Shown piece by piece: positions 30,430 through 38,589 of a DNA stretch of 64,000 nt. The translations under genes were made by a program, and so were the position numbers. Source of the DNA: a virus. The stretch covers positions 187,866-251,865 of IMG/VR virus record IMGVR_UViG_3300046092_000062, one strand, 5' to 3'. Below the pieces are notes generated by a model that worked only from the letters and a program-made list of their open reading frames with translations, did not search any database and was not told the origin of the DNA. Each line of letters opens with the position of its first letter. Positions within the stretch are counted from its first letter, which is position 1.

Positions 30430-32864
30430 TGATTGTTTGGAACACACCAGCTGGTCGACTAGGTACTCTTAAAGAACTCGATTTCAACGAGATCGTATTA
30501 AGTGCAACTGATCTCAATACTGGACCATTGACATATATACACCTGTCGGGATCTATGCCCCCAGGTATGTATGTCACGTCCGACGGTGTAGTTAAAGGTG
30601 TGCCGAATATCACCGGCACAGTTAGCGGAAATTCCGCAACGTATGTGTTCTCTATTAGAGCTGCAAACGCCAGCGGAAACATAGCTGATAGAACTTTTAG
30701 TTTGGTAATTACAAACCAAAGTGTATTAACAATTGAACCTCGCAGCCTAAGCCTTGGCGCATTTGACGACGGCAAACTTATTTCATACCAGTTCCATGCA
30801 ATAACAGACAATCCGGGGGCAAACCTAACGTGGACTGTTATCAGTGGGTCATTACCAATTGACATTAGAACTGGACAACCAATCACGTTAAGTCAAACTG
30901 GCTTACTTGAAGGGCACATTGCAAGACTAATTGATACCACTAGTGGAACCGCAGGATACGGCGTAGAAGCCGACGATTCATTCCCGTTTGACTTTAGTGC
31001 AGGCAGCAAAGACAAGGTTTACAGCTTCGAAATTCAAGTAACCGACGGGTACTCATACGACACTGTGCCTGTTACGATTGCTATTGTAAGTAAAGGAAAC
31101 TTTACTGCTGATAACGACATCACTATCATCAATAACACATCATTGCTCGTTGACGCAGATAATAAGTATGTTCCAGTTATCGTGACTGATCCATCAAACA
31201 TCCCTGTGCTCGAAGAGGGAAGTAAATTTAGTTTTAAATTTGATGCAATTGACCCCGAAGACGATGTAGTCTATTGGTCTGCTAATGCAGGATTACCAAA
31301 CGGATTAACTATCAGTAGTGTAACTGGATGGGTGTCTGGCACAATTCCGATCCAAACTGAAGAGCAAAAGACCTACACATTCAATGTAACTGCATACAAA
31401 CGAGACAAACCCACGTATGTTAGCGTTCCTGTGCAAGTTAACATCACCACTGTTAGAGATTCCAGCAACTATATTACTTGGGCAAGCCCAAGTACGCTAG
31501 GTAGCATCATCAACGGTACTGCAAGCGAGTTTAAAATTTCTGCAATTAGCAACCTAGGTAAAGAAATTAAGTATACTAAGTTGGATCTACCAAGTGATCG
31601 CTTACCTCAAGGTCTAAAGATGTTAGACACTGGTGAGATTATTGGTCGTGCTACGTTTCAATACTTTAGCATCGATGGTCATAGCAGCAAAATATCCGTC
31701 GAAGATGCCAGTTCTATTGTAGTCGGGATGACTGTTGAAGGCCCAGGTGTTGCTAGCGGGTGTACAGTGACTCAACTAATTGATGCGCATACTGTGGAAA
31801 TTCAGCCTGCAATTTACGTCACTGAGGGTACGCAAATCACTTTTGCAGATTTACTACACAGTGTTGAAGTAATTACTCGAACAACCAGCTTGAGTAGTAC
31901 TACTTCAATTGACGACAATAAAACCACATTCGACAGTACATTTAAATTTACTGTAAATGCCGTAACTGCTGACCAAACTGCGTCTGCGACTAAAGAGTTT
32001 ACTATCGCAGTTAATAACTACAATCGCGCTCCATACGAAAACGTATACCTAAAGGCATTGCCAAGCATTGACCAGCGCCGTACATTTGACAGCATCATCA
32101 GCAACACAGACATTTTCCCAGATGAGTTGATTTATCGCCCATTGGATCCATGGTTTGGTAAGGCCAAAGACATTAAACTGCTTTTTGTGCCCGGGCTAAC
32201 TGCAAGTGACCTAAGCACGTTTGCTAATGCTATCCAAAATAACCACTACAATAAGAAGATCAACTTCGGTAAGATTAAAACGGCCCGTGCTGTTGATGAA
32301 AAATTCAACACCAAATATGAAGTTGTTTACCTTGAAGTCGAAGATACTAATGCAGGTGCTGCACTGAGTCAAGAGCCGGCTATCAGTCATTATTACAACA
32401 ATATCTACCACACACTCTACCCAAACAGTTTTAGAAATATGACTTATAGATTAGCCAATGGTGTTGGGTATAGTAATAGAGGCGCACTACCAGACTGGAT
32501 GACTAGTCCACAAGAAGATGGTAAGGTATTGGGATTAACTAGGGCAGTTGTTTTAGCATATACTGTGCCGGGCGCATCAAAGTTAATTGCATATCGTCTA
32601 AACAACAACCAAATCACATTTAATAACATCCAATTTATTGCCGATCGTTATCAAATTGACGCTGGCATGATTGACAATTACAACACAGCCACTAACGCAT
32701 TTATACCAAGTGCAGAAACCACGTTCGATTTTAGCGGATTTAGCGCAATACGCACTATTTTCGATAGCAACGATACTAGATTCTATAGCAATAGAGACAA
32801 TTACGCCGAACCAGAATCTGGCGATAAATATATTATGTTCACACAACACGGAGTTTTTAAATAA
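30429..32864 (+). CDS. Tail structural protein with Ig-like putative domains
   Basis: 811 residues. At least four repeats of the He_PIG/cadherin-like type, recognisable by their L-P-x-G-L-x-x-x-x-x-T-G-x-x-x-G-x-P signature: MPPGMYVTSDGVVKGVP, LPIDIRTGQPITLSQTGLLEG split over two lines, LPNGLTISSVTGWVSGTIP and LPQGLKMLDTGEIIGRATF. Such domains decorate phage tails and bind host surface sugars or partner proteins. The C-terminal 280 residues are different and may attach to the baseplate. TAATG overlap with the fibre gene shows joint translation. Confidence 0.8.
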   Translation: MIVWNTPAGRLGTLKELDFNEIVLSATDLNTGPLTYIHLSGSMPPGMYVTSDGVVKGVPNITGTVSGNSATYVFSIRAANASGNIADRTFSLVITNQSVLTIEPRSLSLGAFDDGKLISYQFHAITDNPGANLTWTVISGSLPIDIRTGQPITLSQTGLLEGHIARLIDTTSGTAGYGVEADDSFPFDFSAGSKDKVYSFEIQVTDGYSYDTVPVTIAIVSKGNFTADNDITIINNTSLLVDADNKYVPVIVTDPSNIPVLEEGSKFSFKFDAIDPEDDVVYWSANAGLPNGLTISSVTGWVSGTIPIQTEEQKTYTFNVTAYKRDKPTYVSVPVQVNITTVRDSSNYITWASPSTLGSIINGTASEFKISAISNLGKEIKYTKLDLPSDRLPQGLKMLDTGEIIGRATFQYFSIDGHSSKISVEDASSIVVGMTVEGPGVASGCTVTQLIDAHTVEIQPAIYVTEGTQITFADLLHSVEVITRTTSLSSTTSIDDNKTTFDSTFKFTVNAVTADQTASATKEFTIAVNNYNRAPYENVYLKALPSIDQRRTFDSIISNTDIFPDELIYRPLDPWFGKAKDIKLLFVPGLTASDLSTFANAIQNNHYNKKINFGKIKTARAVDEKFNTKYEVVYLEVEDTNAGAALSQEPAISHYYNNIYHTLYPNSFRNMTYRLANGVGYSNRGALPDWMTSPQEDGKVLGLTRAVVLAYTVPGASKLIAYRLNNNQITFNNIQFIADRYQIDAGMIDNYNTATNAFIPSAETTFDFSGFSAIRTIFDSNDTRFYSNRDNYAEPESGDKYIMFTQHGVFK

Positions 32865-33805
32865 TGACAAGCCAAGTTAATCCATTCAACATTGACGGTA
32901 CGTACCCTGTAGCCGGTCAAGACAACGACAGTCAAGGTTTCCGCGATAATTTTACCAATACTCGCAATAACTTTGCTTTCGTTAAAAGCGAATTAGAAGA
33001 TCTGCAATCTAAAGTATTGCTTAAATCTGCACTAAACAACACAACACTAGACAACGATCTGAGCGCCAGTGGTACCACATTGAACCATGCTCAGTTAACT
33101 GCATTTAGCGAAACATTTTATAACAATGGTTCGTTGCTAGGCAGTCAAACCATTGACTACAACCAAGGTAACTACCAACGTATTACTACTGGTGGTAGCT
33201 TAACAGTTGGTTTTAACAACTGGCCAGCAACCGGCGTTATGGGACGTTTGATCCTTTGGGTTAGCGTTACTAGCACTGCATATACACTAACTTTGCCAGC
33301 ACAAGTTACCCTAGGTTTCCCAACTGAAATCGCAGGAGACGTTGCTAACGTTATTACATTTGATGCAACTGGCGATTATTTGTACGAGTTTATTAGTAGC
33401 GACAACGGTGCTAACTTCTTTGTTGTTGATATGACCCGCGATGCAAGCAAAGTACACGGTAACTTAACAGTTACTGGCAACTTAATCACTAACAGTGGTC
33501 GCATCGAATCCGGATACCAATACAGTGCTGCCACTAACGGCTTCCAACTTACTGCAAGCCCAGCAGTGTCTCGTGTGATCTTAAATCCCGCTGGTACATT
33601 ATCTAATGGTAATGTTACACTACCATCTGGTAACGTCGACGCTAGAACCATTAGCATTAGTTCAACCGAAACTATTACAGCATTCGCAGTTAACGGCAAT
33701 ACCGGAACCAGCGTTAAACCTAGTGGCAACATTACTTTGACTGCTGGTACTCAAGTTAGTTACTTCTTCCATGCAAGCCAGTCTACTTGGTATAAGATTT
33801 CTTAA
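32864..33805 (+). CDS. Fibre-associated structural protein
   Basis: 313 residues. Begins with NPFNIDGTYPVAGQDNDSQG then FRDNFTNTRNNFAFVKSELE, similar in layout to the N-terminus of the protein at 28141, so both may attach to the same tail component. The rest is beta-rich (GGSLTVGFNNWPATG, HGNLTVTGNLITNSGRIESG) and ends in a small strand-rich domain. Third gene of the fibre operon, TAATG coupled. Confidence 0.75.
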   Translation: MTSQVNPFNIDGTYPVAGQDNDSQGFRDNFTNTRNNFAFVKSELEDLQSKVLLKSALNNTTLDNDLSASGTTLNHAQLTAFSETFYNNGSLLGSQTIDYNQGNYQRITTGGSLTVGFNNWPATGVMGRLILWVSVTSTAYTLTLPAQVTLGFPTEIAGDVANVITFDATGDYLYEFISSDNGANFFVVDMTRDASKVHGNLTVTGNLITNSGRIESGYQYSAATNGFQLTASPAVSRVILNPAGTLSNGNVTLPSGNVDARTISISSTETITAFAVNGNTGTSVKPSGNITLTAGTQVSYFFHASQSTWYKIS

Positions 33806-33813
33806 TTAAATAC
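33806..33813 (+). promoter_or_regulatory. T4-late-like box after the fibre genes
   Basis: TTAAATAC lies just after the stop codon at 33803-33805. A transcript from here would include the whole hairpin at 33825-33865, in contrast to one from the sigma70-type promoter at 33822. Confidence 0.5.
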
Positions 33814-33821
33814 CAAACCAT

Positions 33822-33870
33822 TTGACTCCTAGATTGGGTTAGTTTATACTAGCTTAACTAGGAGTTTTTC
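33822..33870 (+). promoter_or_regulatory. Promoter inside a terminator-like hairpin that covers the MazG ribosome-binding site
   Basis: TTGACT (33822-33827), 17-base spacer, TATACT (33845-33850). ACTCCTAG (33825-33832) pairs perfectly with CTAGGAGT (33858-33865), followed by TTTTC. The 3' arm contains AGGAG, the ribosome-binding site for ATG 33871. Read-through RNA from upstream should terminate or hide the site; RNA started at the internal promoter (about 33857) lacks the 5' arm. Confidence 0.7.
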
Positions 33871-34284
33871 ATGACCAATCATATCGATCTAAACAAATAC
33901 ACACAATTCGTAAATGCTGTGACCAGCAAAGAGTCTAACAACTACGACCATTTGCAACAACGTGTTAGCGAATTGCGCGACACCACAAACGTAAACATCA
34001 GCTTGCTAATGACAGCATGTTTTGGACTTGCAGCCGAAAGCGGTGAGTTTATCGAAATCCCAAAGAAGATCCTGTTCCAAGGTAAGCCACTTACCGAAGA
34101 AAACATCTTTCACATGAAGCGCGAACTTGGTGACGTTATGTGGTATTGGGTCAACGCTTGTCGCGCTTTGAACCTAGATCCTAACGACGTCATTCAAGAA
34201 AACGTAAATAAGTTAGAGAGCCGTTACCCCGGTGGTAGCTTTGATGCTCATTACAGTGAAAATCGAAAAGACGGCGACCTTTAA
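33871..34284 (+). CDS. MazG-like nucleotide pyrophosphohydrolase
   Basis: 137 residues. The MazG motif is present: AAESGEFIEIPKKIL (E-x-x-E near residues 53-56) and KRELGDVMWYWVNACRALNL (E-x-x-D). These acids bind Mg for hydrolysis of NTPs to NMP and pyrophosphate. In phages such enzymes are thought to adjust nucleotide pools or alarmone levels; the substrate here is unknown. Expression is probably controlled by the hairpin-promoter device just upstream. Confidence 0.85.
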   Translation: MTNHIDLNKYTQFVNAVTSKESNNYDHLQQRVSELRDTTNVNISLLMTACFGLAAESGEFIEIPKKILFQGKPLTEENIFHMKRELGDVMWYWVNACRALNLDPNDVIQENVNKLESRYPGGSFDAHYSENRKDGDL

Positions 34285-34293
34285 GGAAGCAAT

Positions 34294-34539
34294 ATGCACC
34301 CATTAGCACCAGACTTATCAAATTTAAGTCAAGATGAACTTTTTCAAAAGTACACTGACTTACAAAAGAGATACAACCAAGCGTGGCGTTCTGGCCCACA
34401 AAGCATTATGCCACAAATCCAAATGATGATGGACCATTACCAAAATGAAATTAGCGAACGCAGTCGTAAGCAAATGGAAGAAATGGAAAAACGTCTCGAG
34501 GGTGGCAAAGGCTACAAAGGTATCATTGATATTTCATGA
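34294..34539 (+). CDS. Small helical protein next to the polymerase fragment
   Basis: 81 residues. Helical, glutamine- and methionine-rich (LFQKYTDLQKRYNQAWRSGP; MMMDHYQNEISERSRKQMEE), ending in a glycine-lysine linker. Preceded by AAGGAAGCAAT. It overlaps the next gene by four bases. I recall similar short proteins in T4-like marine phages; function unknown. Confidence 0.65.
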   Translation: MHPLAPDLSNLSQDELFQKYTDLQKRYNQAWRSGPQSIMPQIQMMMDHYQNEISERSRKQMEEMEKRLEGGKGYKGIIDIS

Positions 34540-35051
34540 ACTACGATCAATTTGGCAGAGCGTACACAACATCAAACGAGTTAGCAGAATTGTTGTATTC
34601 TAATCCAGGATTAGACATCAGCAAGTTCTTTGTAACCGACACTGATCAATACAACAAATGTGTTGAGAAGGTGTTTTATGCTGACATGCCAATGTTGACC
34701 TCGTACACTCCGCTGGATATGAATCCCGAAGAGTTTGATCAAATGATGCAAAGCCACTGGCACATGCCAGAGGAATACCAAACGTTAGACATAGCCCAAT
34801 GGCTATTAGACCAATGTAAGTCTCAAGAAGAGCTACAACGAGTAGGCGAAGAGTTACTGTTATACCAAGACAGGGACTTATTCAACCTACTCCGATATCT
34901 AAAATACATGGTCGATACGTTTCGAAAAAATAATATAGTTTGGGGACTAGGTCGAGGTAGTAGTGTGGCTAGCTATGTGTTATACTTGTTAGGAGTACAC
35001 AAAGTTAACAGTATCTATTATGATTTAGATATCTCTGAATTTTTAAGATAA
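34536..35051 (+). CDS. C-family DNA polymerase (DnaE-type) fragment protein
   Basis: 171 residues. The C-terminal 50, IVWGLGRGSSVASYVLYLLG then HKVNSIYYDLDISEFLR, match the palm region of bacterial DNA polymerase III alpha (G-x-G-R-G-S-x-x-x-S-x-V-x-Y-x-L-G ... D-x-x-x-Y-D-L-x-x-x-R-F-L). The protein stops just before the catalytic aspartates would appear, so it cannot polymerise. The N-terminal 120 residues are helical and could match the segment preceding the palm. It may mimic or bind a piece of the host replisome; the true role is unknown. Confidence 0.7.
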   Translation: MNYDQFGRAYTTSNELAELLYSNPGLDISKFFVTDTDQYNKCVEKVFYADMPMLTSYTPLDMNPEEFDQMMQSHWHMPEEYQTLDIAQWLLDQCKSQEELQRVGEELLLYQDRDLFNLLRYLKYMVDTFRKNNIVWGLGRGSSVASYVLYLLGVHKVNSIYYDLDISEFLR

Positions 35052-35060
35052 GGAAAACAA

Positions 35061-35450
35061 ATGAAAAAAGTCTATACAACTGCCCAAGGCAAACAAATCT
35101 CCATTGACAATGTACGTCTATCTAACGAGGACGTTATTGCAGTAGGTAACATGAAAGTGAATGCCCGCGGAGATCAGTTAGGCCCCGGTGGCGTTCCAGA
35201 AGGTTCGCGCCAACAGGCGGTAAATCAATATTACAATTTACACACACCTGTAGTAGGGGCCCCGGTGGCAATGGCACCAGGCAGTGGCGTAATTGAAAAC
35301 AAGCCCGTAGTTACACCTACTCCACCAGCACCAGTGCAATCAGCTGATCCTCTTATCGACGAGCAAGATGCAGCGCCAATTGAAGCACCAAAGCTCCGTG
35401 GCAGTTTAGCTGACTCTGTTGCTAAGAAAACAGGACCATCACGGATCTAA
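35061..35450 (+). CDS. Conserved phage protein, proline-rich C-terminus
   Basis: 129 residues. N-terminal block GKQISIDNVRLSNEDVIAVG followed by NMKVNARGDQLGPGGVP is one I recall from many T4-like phages. The second half is low-complexity proline-alanine (VVTPTPPAPVQ) ending in a basic patch. AAGGAAAACAA ribosome-binding site. Lies directly before the cochaperonin gene; function unknown. Confidence 0.7.
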   Translation: MKKVYTTAQGKQISIDNVRLSNEDVIAVGNMKVNARGDQLGPGGVPEGSRQQAVNQYYNLHTPVVGAPVAMAPGSGVIENKPVVTPTPPAPVQSADPLIDEQDAAPIEAPKLRGSLADSVAKKTGPSRI

Positions 35451-35452
35451 TT

Positions 35453-35881
35453 ATGGCAAGAGAAGAAAAGTTATTTGAACGTACTGGCAAATTAGCTGCT
35501 ACTAACCAAGTGCCCGGCATCCGTGCTATCCATGATCACGTTATTGTAACTGATATGGATTTTGCAGGACGTAGATTGTCGAGCGGTATTTGGATGCTCA
35601 ATGATGACGGCAAAAGCGAAGGTATTCGACCTCGCTGGGGCAAAGTCTATAAAGTAGGCCCGGACCAAGTTGATGTTAAAGTCGGACAATGGGTTTACGT
35701 CGAACACGGACGTTGGACACGTGGTCTTGAAATTGATATTGACGGTAACGAGTTTACAGTTCGTCGTGTTGATCCCAAGTGCATTATCTTTGTACAAGAC
35801 GAAGAACCCACTGCCGATGATACTATTTCAACTGCGGTGTCAGGCGAGAAGAAAACTAGAGAAAACTGGGCAGAGCAATAA
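35453..35881 (+). CDS. gp31/GroES-like cochaperonin
   Basis: 142 residues. IRAIHDHVIVTDMDF, RPRWGKVYKVGPDQVDVKVG and QWVYVEHGRWTRGLEIDIDG reproduce the GroES barrel strands (R-x-x-x-D-x-V-x-V ... G-K-V-x-x-V-G-x ... V-x-x-G-x-x-V). The insert GRRLSSGIWMLNDDGKSEGI is the probable mobile loop that contacts GroEL. In T4, gp31 replaces GroES so that GroEL can fold the capsid protein. A second GroES-like gene ends at 134, so the phage has two cochaperonins. Confidence 0.85.
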   Translation: MAREEKLFERTGKLAATNQVPGIRAIHDHVIVTDMDFAGRRLSSGIWMLNDDGKSEGIRPRWGKVYKVGPDQVDVKVGQWVYVEHGRWTRGLEIDIDGNEFTVRRVDPKCIIFVQDEEPTADDTISTAVSGEKKTRENWAEQ

Positions 35882-35883
35882 TC

Positions 35884-36060
35884 ATGAATCAAATTGAAAT
35901 TCAACCAAAAGACCCCAGTAAAGGTCATTTTTATGTTAGCCTCATTAAGAGCGTACTACGCATTGGTGCAGGGGTATCGTTAATTATGGTGGGCTTCCCC
36001 GAAGCAGGGACATTGTTCATCGTCGCTGAATGTTTAGGAATTTTAGAGGAGTTAGTATAA
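35884..36060 (+). CDS. Small membrane protein, 58 residues
   Basis: MNQIEIQPKDPSKGHFYVSL, then a transmembrane helix (SVLRIGAGVSLIMVGFPEAG onward to LFIVAECLGIL). One inner-membrane span or hairpin likely. The 3' end contains GAGGAG, a ribosome-binding site for the next gene, whose ATG overlaps its stop (TAATG). Confidence 0.65.
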   Translation: MNQIEIQPKDPSKGHFYVSLIKSVLRIGAGVSLIMVGFPEAGTLFIVAECLGILEELV

Positions 36061-36272
36061 TGGATATGGATGTAGCAGCAGTATTTTTAGCATCAAGCGT
36101 TTTAATCGGTATGGGCGCGATTGCCATTGGCATTACCATCATTGTGATGAACAACTTGTTTGCAAAATATTGGAAGCCAGTGCAGTGGAGCATTATTCCC
36201 GAAGCACTGCGTATGCCACCAACACGATTTGCTGAGCCACACGAGGTTCACGAACAGAAGGACCCAAAATGA
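36060..36272 (+). CDS. Membrane protein, 70 residues
   Basis: A transmembrane helix at residues 5-31 (AAVFLASSVLIGMGAIAIGI and onward), then a polar tail PTRFAEPHEVHEQKDPK. ATG 36060 is chosen by the TAATG overlap and the GAGGAG before it. Function unknown. Confidence 0.65.
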   Translation: MDMDVAAVFLASSVLIGMGAIAIGITIIVMNNLFAKYWKPVQWSIIPEALRMPPTRFAEPHEVHEQKDPK

Positions 36273-36562
36273 GCGACGGTGGTAAGGGCAGTAACCCTCG
36301 CCCGTTTAGCGTAAGTCAGCAAGAGTTCGGTGCAAGTCATGAGCAGGCGTTTGGCGAAAAGAAGCGTTGGTATTTTGACAAAACATGCGGCTGTTATCGC
36401 TGCATGGGATTAAAATATGACGATCGCGGAATGCCACTTACAATGAGCACGTTTATTATGTGTCCAGACTGTGGTAACAAACGTTGCCCTAAGTCAACGG
36501 ATCACACATTGGCCTGTACTAATAGCAACGAGCCGGGACAAGCAGGATCAAGATATGAATGA
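36269..36562 (+). CDS. Zinc-ribbon-like protein
   Basis: 97 residues. Two cysteine clusters, CGCYRC (about residue 41) and CPDCGNKRC (about 66), with a later H-T-L-A-C, could bind one or two zinc ions. WYFDKTCGCYRCMGLKYDDR is distinctive. No enzyme motif. ATGA overlap upstream; overlaps the next gene by eight bases. Confidence 0.65.
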   Translation: MSDGGKGSNPRPFSVSQQEFGASHEQAFGEKKRWYFDKTCGCYRCMGLKYDDRGMPLTMSTFIMCPDCGNKRCPKSTDHTLACTNSNEPGQAGSRYE

Positions 36563-36734
36563 ACAAATTAAAGCATTAGCAGTCCGTGCCAAGATTCAAA
36601 TGTGTAGTCACGAACGCCTACAAGAGTTTGCTGAATTGGTTATCGATGAGTGCAAAGCAGCACTAGAGAAAACAGACCCAACAACATCACAACGCGGCAT
36701 TGAAGCCATTAACAGAGAGCTAGGAATCAAATGA
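36555..36734 (+). CDS. FGVE-tail family protein, short variant
   Basis: 59 residues: MNEQIKALAVRA, LQEFAELVIDECKAAL, INRELGIK. The tail has become L-G-I-K and its codons CTA GGA ATC AAA TGA give AGGA for the clamp-loader gene that follows. ATG 36555 is chosen because homologues begin MNE(R/Q)I. Confidence 0.7.
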   Translation: MNEQIKALAVRAKIQMCSHERLQEFAELVIDECKAALEKTDPTTSQRGIEAINRELGIK

Positions 36735-37648
36735 AAGAGCTATGGACTGAAAAGTATCGACCAAAGACTGTAGGCGACTATGTGTTTACTGATGCAAGTC
36801 AACGTAAACAAATTGAGTCTTGGATTCGCGATAAGACTATCCCGCATCTGCTACTAAGCGGCAGTCCGGGCACAGGCAAAACAACTCTTGCTAAAGTTCT
36901 TATCAATGAACTGGGCATTGAAGACTACGATGTACTACAGATCAACGCAAGTCGTGACAACGGCGTGGACTTTATTAAAAGCAAGGTCGAAGGCTTTGTG
37001 CAAACAATGCCATTTGGTCGCTTTAAAGTTGTGCTAATGGACGAAGCTGATTACTTGTCGCATAACGCACAGGCTATCATGCGCGGACTGTTAGAAACAT
37101 ACGCAAGCCAAGCACGTTTTATCTTTACATGTAACAAGCCACACAAGATCATGGATGCACTGCATTCACGTTGCCAAGGCTTTCACATTGACAAAACAGA
37201 TGAAACAGAGTTCACTGCCCGTGTTGCAACTATTCTTGTAACCGAAGGCGTCGAGTTTGACCTTGACACACTAGACAGCTATTGCAAAGCCACTTATCCA
37301 GACTTGCGTAAGTGCTTGAACTTGCTGCAAGCTAACAGTACCGAAGGTACTCTAGACAAGCCCGGAGAAAATGATCGTGGCGTTAGAGACTGGAAACTGG
37401 ATGCAGTTGAACTAATGAAGAGCGGTCGTATTCGCGAAGCTCGTCAAGCAATTATCAACAATGGCGACAACCACGAAGAGATCTTCCGTTGGATGTACGA
37501 CAACTTGAACATTTGGTCTAAGACCGAATCTGGACAAGACGAGGCAATCATTGTCATTCGCAAGGGACTTGTAAACCACAGCATGGTTGCAGATCCCGAA
37601 ATCAACCTATCGGCTACACTAGTCGAATTAACACAAATTACATCATGA
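36731..37648 (+). CDS. Sliding-clamp loader ATPase subunit (gp44-like)
   Basis: 305 residues; T4 gp44 has 319. WTEKYRPKTVGDYVF, Walker A GSPGTGKT (44-51), Walker B VVLMDEADYL, sensor and the SRC motif (HSRCQGF) that contacts the neighbouring subunit are all present. It loads the sliding clamp on primed DNA with ATP. The clamp and the small subunit gp62 were not recognised in the window. It starts within the tail of an FGVE-family gene. Confidence 0.93.
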   Translation: MKELWTEKYRPKTVGDYVFTDASQRKQIESWIRDKTIPHLLLSGSPGTGKTTLAKVLINELGIEDYDVLQINASRDNGVDFIKSKVEGFVQTMPFGRFKVVLMDEADYLSHNAQAIMRGLLETYASQARFIFTCNKPHKIMDALHSRCQGFHIDKTDETEFTARVATILVTEGVEFDLDTLDSYCKATYPDLRKCLNLLQANSTEGTLDKPGENDRGVRDWKLDAVELMKSGRIREARQAIINNGDNHEEIFRWMYDNLNIWSKTESGQDEAIIVIRKGLVNHSMVADPEINLSATLVELTQITS

Positions 37649-38046
37649 GCAATAAAGACATCTATCTAGTAGCATATTATGGCATGAAGCCAAAGCCAGG
37701 AGTCCGCACCAACGTTAAAGGTTGGATGGATAATAAAGACAACATTCGCTACGACGAAAAAGTTGAAATCACACGCGGTTTAAAGAACAGCGCACACACT
37801 GCAAAGATTGTGCTTAATTTCTCTAACAAGACTGTTACACGTAACGGCTTTAACGAAAATCGTGACTTCAAAGAACTGTTTAAGTATTTCTTTGCAGGAT
37901 ATCATCAGTACATGACTACAGTTATGAAACAGTTGGATCCAGAGTTCATGGACATTATTGTCTCAGAGCTAGAAGCCGAAATGGAAGCAGCAGACGCGGC
38001 AGCAGCGGCCGAGATTGAAAATGCCCAAGCAGTTCCAGCTGAGTGA
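37645..38046 (+). CDS. Hypothetical protein after the clamp loader
   Basis: 133 residues. VAYYGMKPKPGVRTNVKGWM, then beta strands and FKYFFAGYHQYMTTVMKQLD, ending in an alanine-glutamate tail. Position after gp44 would suit gp62, but length and sequence do not resemble it, so I leave it unnamed. ATGA overlap; overlaps the cupin gene by 26 bases. Confidence 0.65.
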   Translation: MSNKDIYLVAYYGMKPKPGVRTNVKGWMDNKDNIRYDEKVEITRGLKNSAHTAKIVLNFSNKTVTRNGFNENRDFKELFKYFFAGYHQYMTTVMKQLDPEFMDIIVSELEAEMEAADAAAAAEIENAQAVPAE

Positions 38047-38347
38047 TGCAGGCGATAGGGGTTGGTTTGTAGGGCAATTTGATAAGGCTGTTTTTAAAAC
38101 AGATATCTTAGAAGCTGCCTTCCAAACTAACTACCAGGGCGAGACTAGTGTGGCACATTACCACAAAATCGCCACGGAAATCAATCTAATTACGGCAGGC
38201 AAGGTTCAAATTAACGGGGAAATCTACACCGCAGGCATGGGAATTATATTCTATCCCAACGAAGTGTGTCAGTGCAGCTACTTAGAAGATACCACTACTA
38301 TGGTCATCAAGGTTCCGGGACCACTTAACGATAAATATCCTATATGA
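38021..38347 (+). CDS. Cupin-fold protein
   Basis: 108 residues. TSVAHYHKIATEINLITAGK, VQINGEIYTAGMGIIFYPNE and the final TTTMVIKVP follow the cupin pattern (H-x-H-x-x-x-x-E ... G ... G-x-x-x-x-x-P-x). His-Tyr-His and Glu could bind a metal. The small single-domain form might be a sugar or nucleotide-sugar binding protein; the reaction is unknown. ATG 38021 preferred to TTG 38015. Confidence 0.75.
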   Translation: MPKQFQLSDAGDRGWFVGQFDKAVFKTDILEAAFQTNYQGETSVAHYHKIATEINLITAGKVQINGEIYTAGMGIIFYPNEVCQCSYLEDTTTMVIKVPGPLNDKYPI

Positions 38348-38589
38348 ACCCAGCAATGCTTAGACTAATGAAGGCAAAGAAGAAGCGTCCAGTGGACCCT
38401 AATGCTCCGCCTCGTCCCAACTTATTGAGCCACGAAAAAGTCCTTAAAGACACCAAGTTAACTATGGACCAAATGGCTGCTAAAATTAATCGATTAGAAC
38501 AACGACTAGAAGCTACTGAATCTAAATTACGCTACCAAACACAATATCTATCTCAATTACACGCTAGCCTTGCTAGCAAGAAAAAGTAA
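38344..38589 (+). CDS. Small basic coiled-coil protein
   Basis: 81 residues. N-terminal basic, proline-rich part (KAKKKRPVDPNAPPRP), then a heptad helix LTMDQMAAKINRLEQRLEAT ending HASLASKKK. Likely a dimer or trimer; DNA contact is possible from charge. Last gene before the gene-free stretch. Confidence 0.65.
   Translation: MNPAMLRLMKAKKKRPVDPNAPPRPNLLSHEKVLKDTKLTMDQMAAKINRLEQRLEATESKLRYQTQYLSQLHASLASKKK

Noticed and set aside
37645-38046. gp62 clamp-loader small subunit
   Set aside because: Position fits, but length (133 residues) and sequence do not resemble gp62; left as hypothetical.
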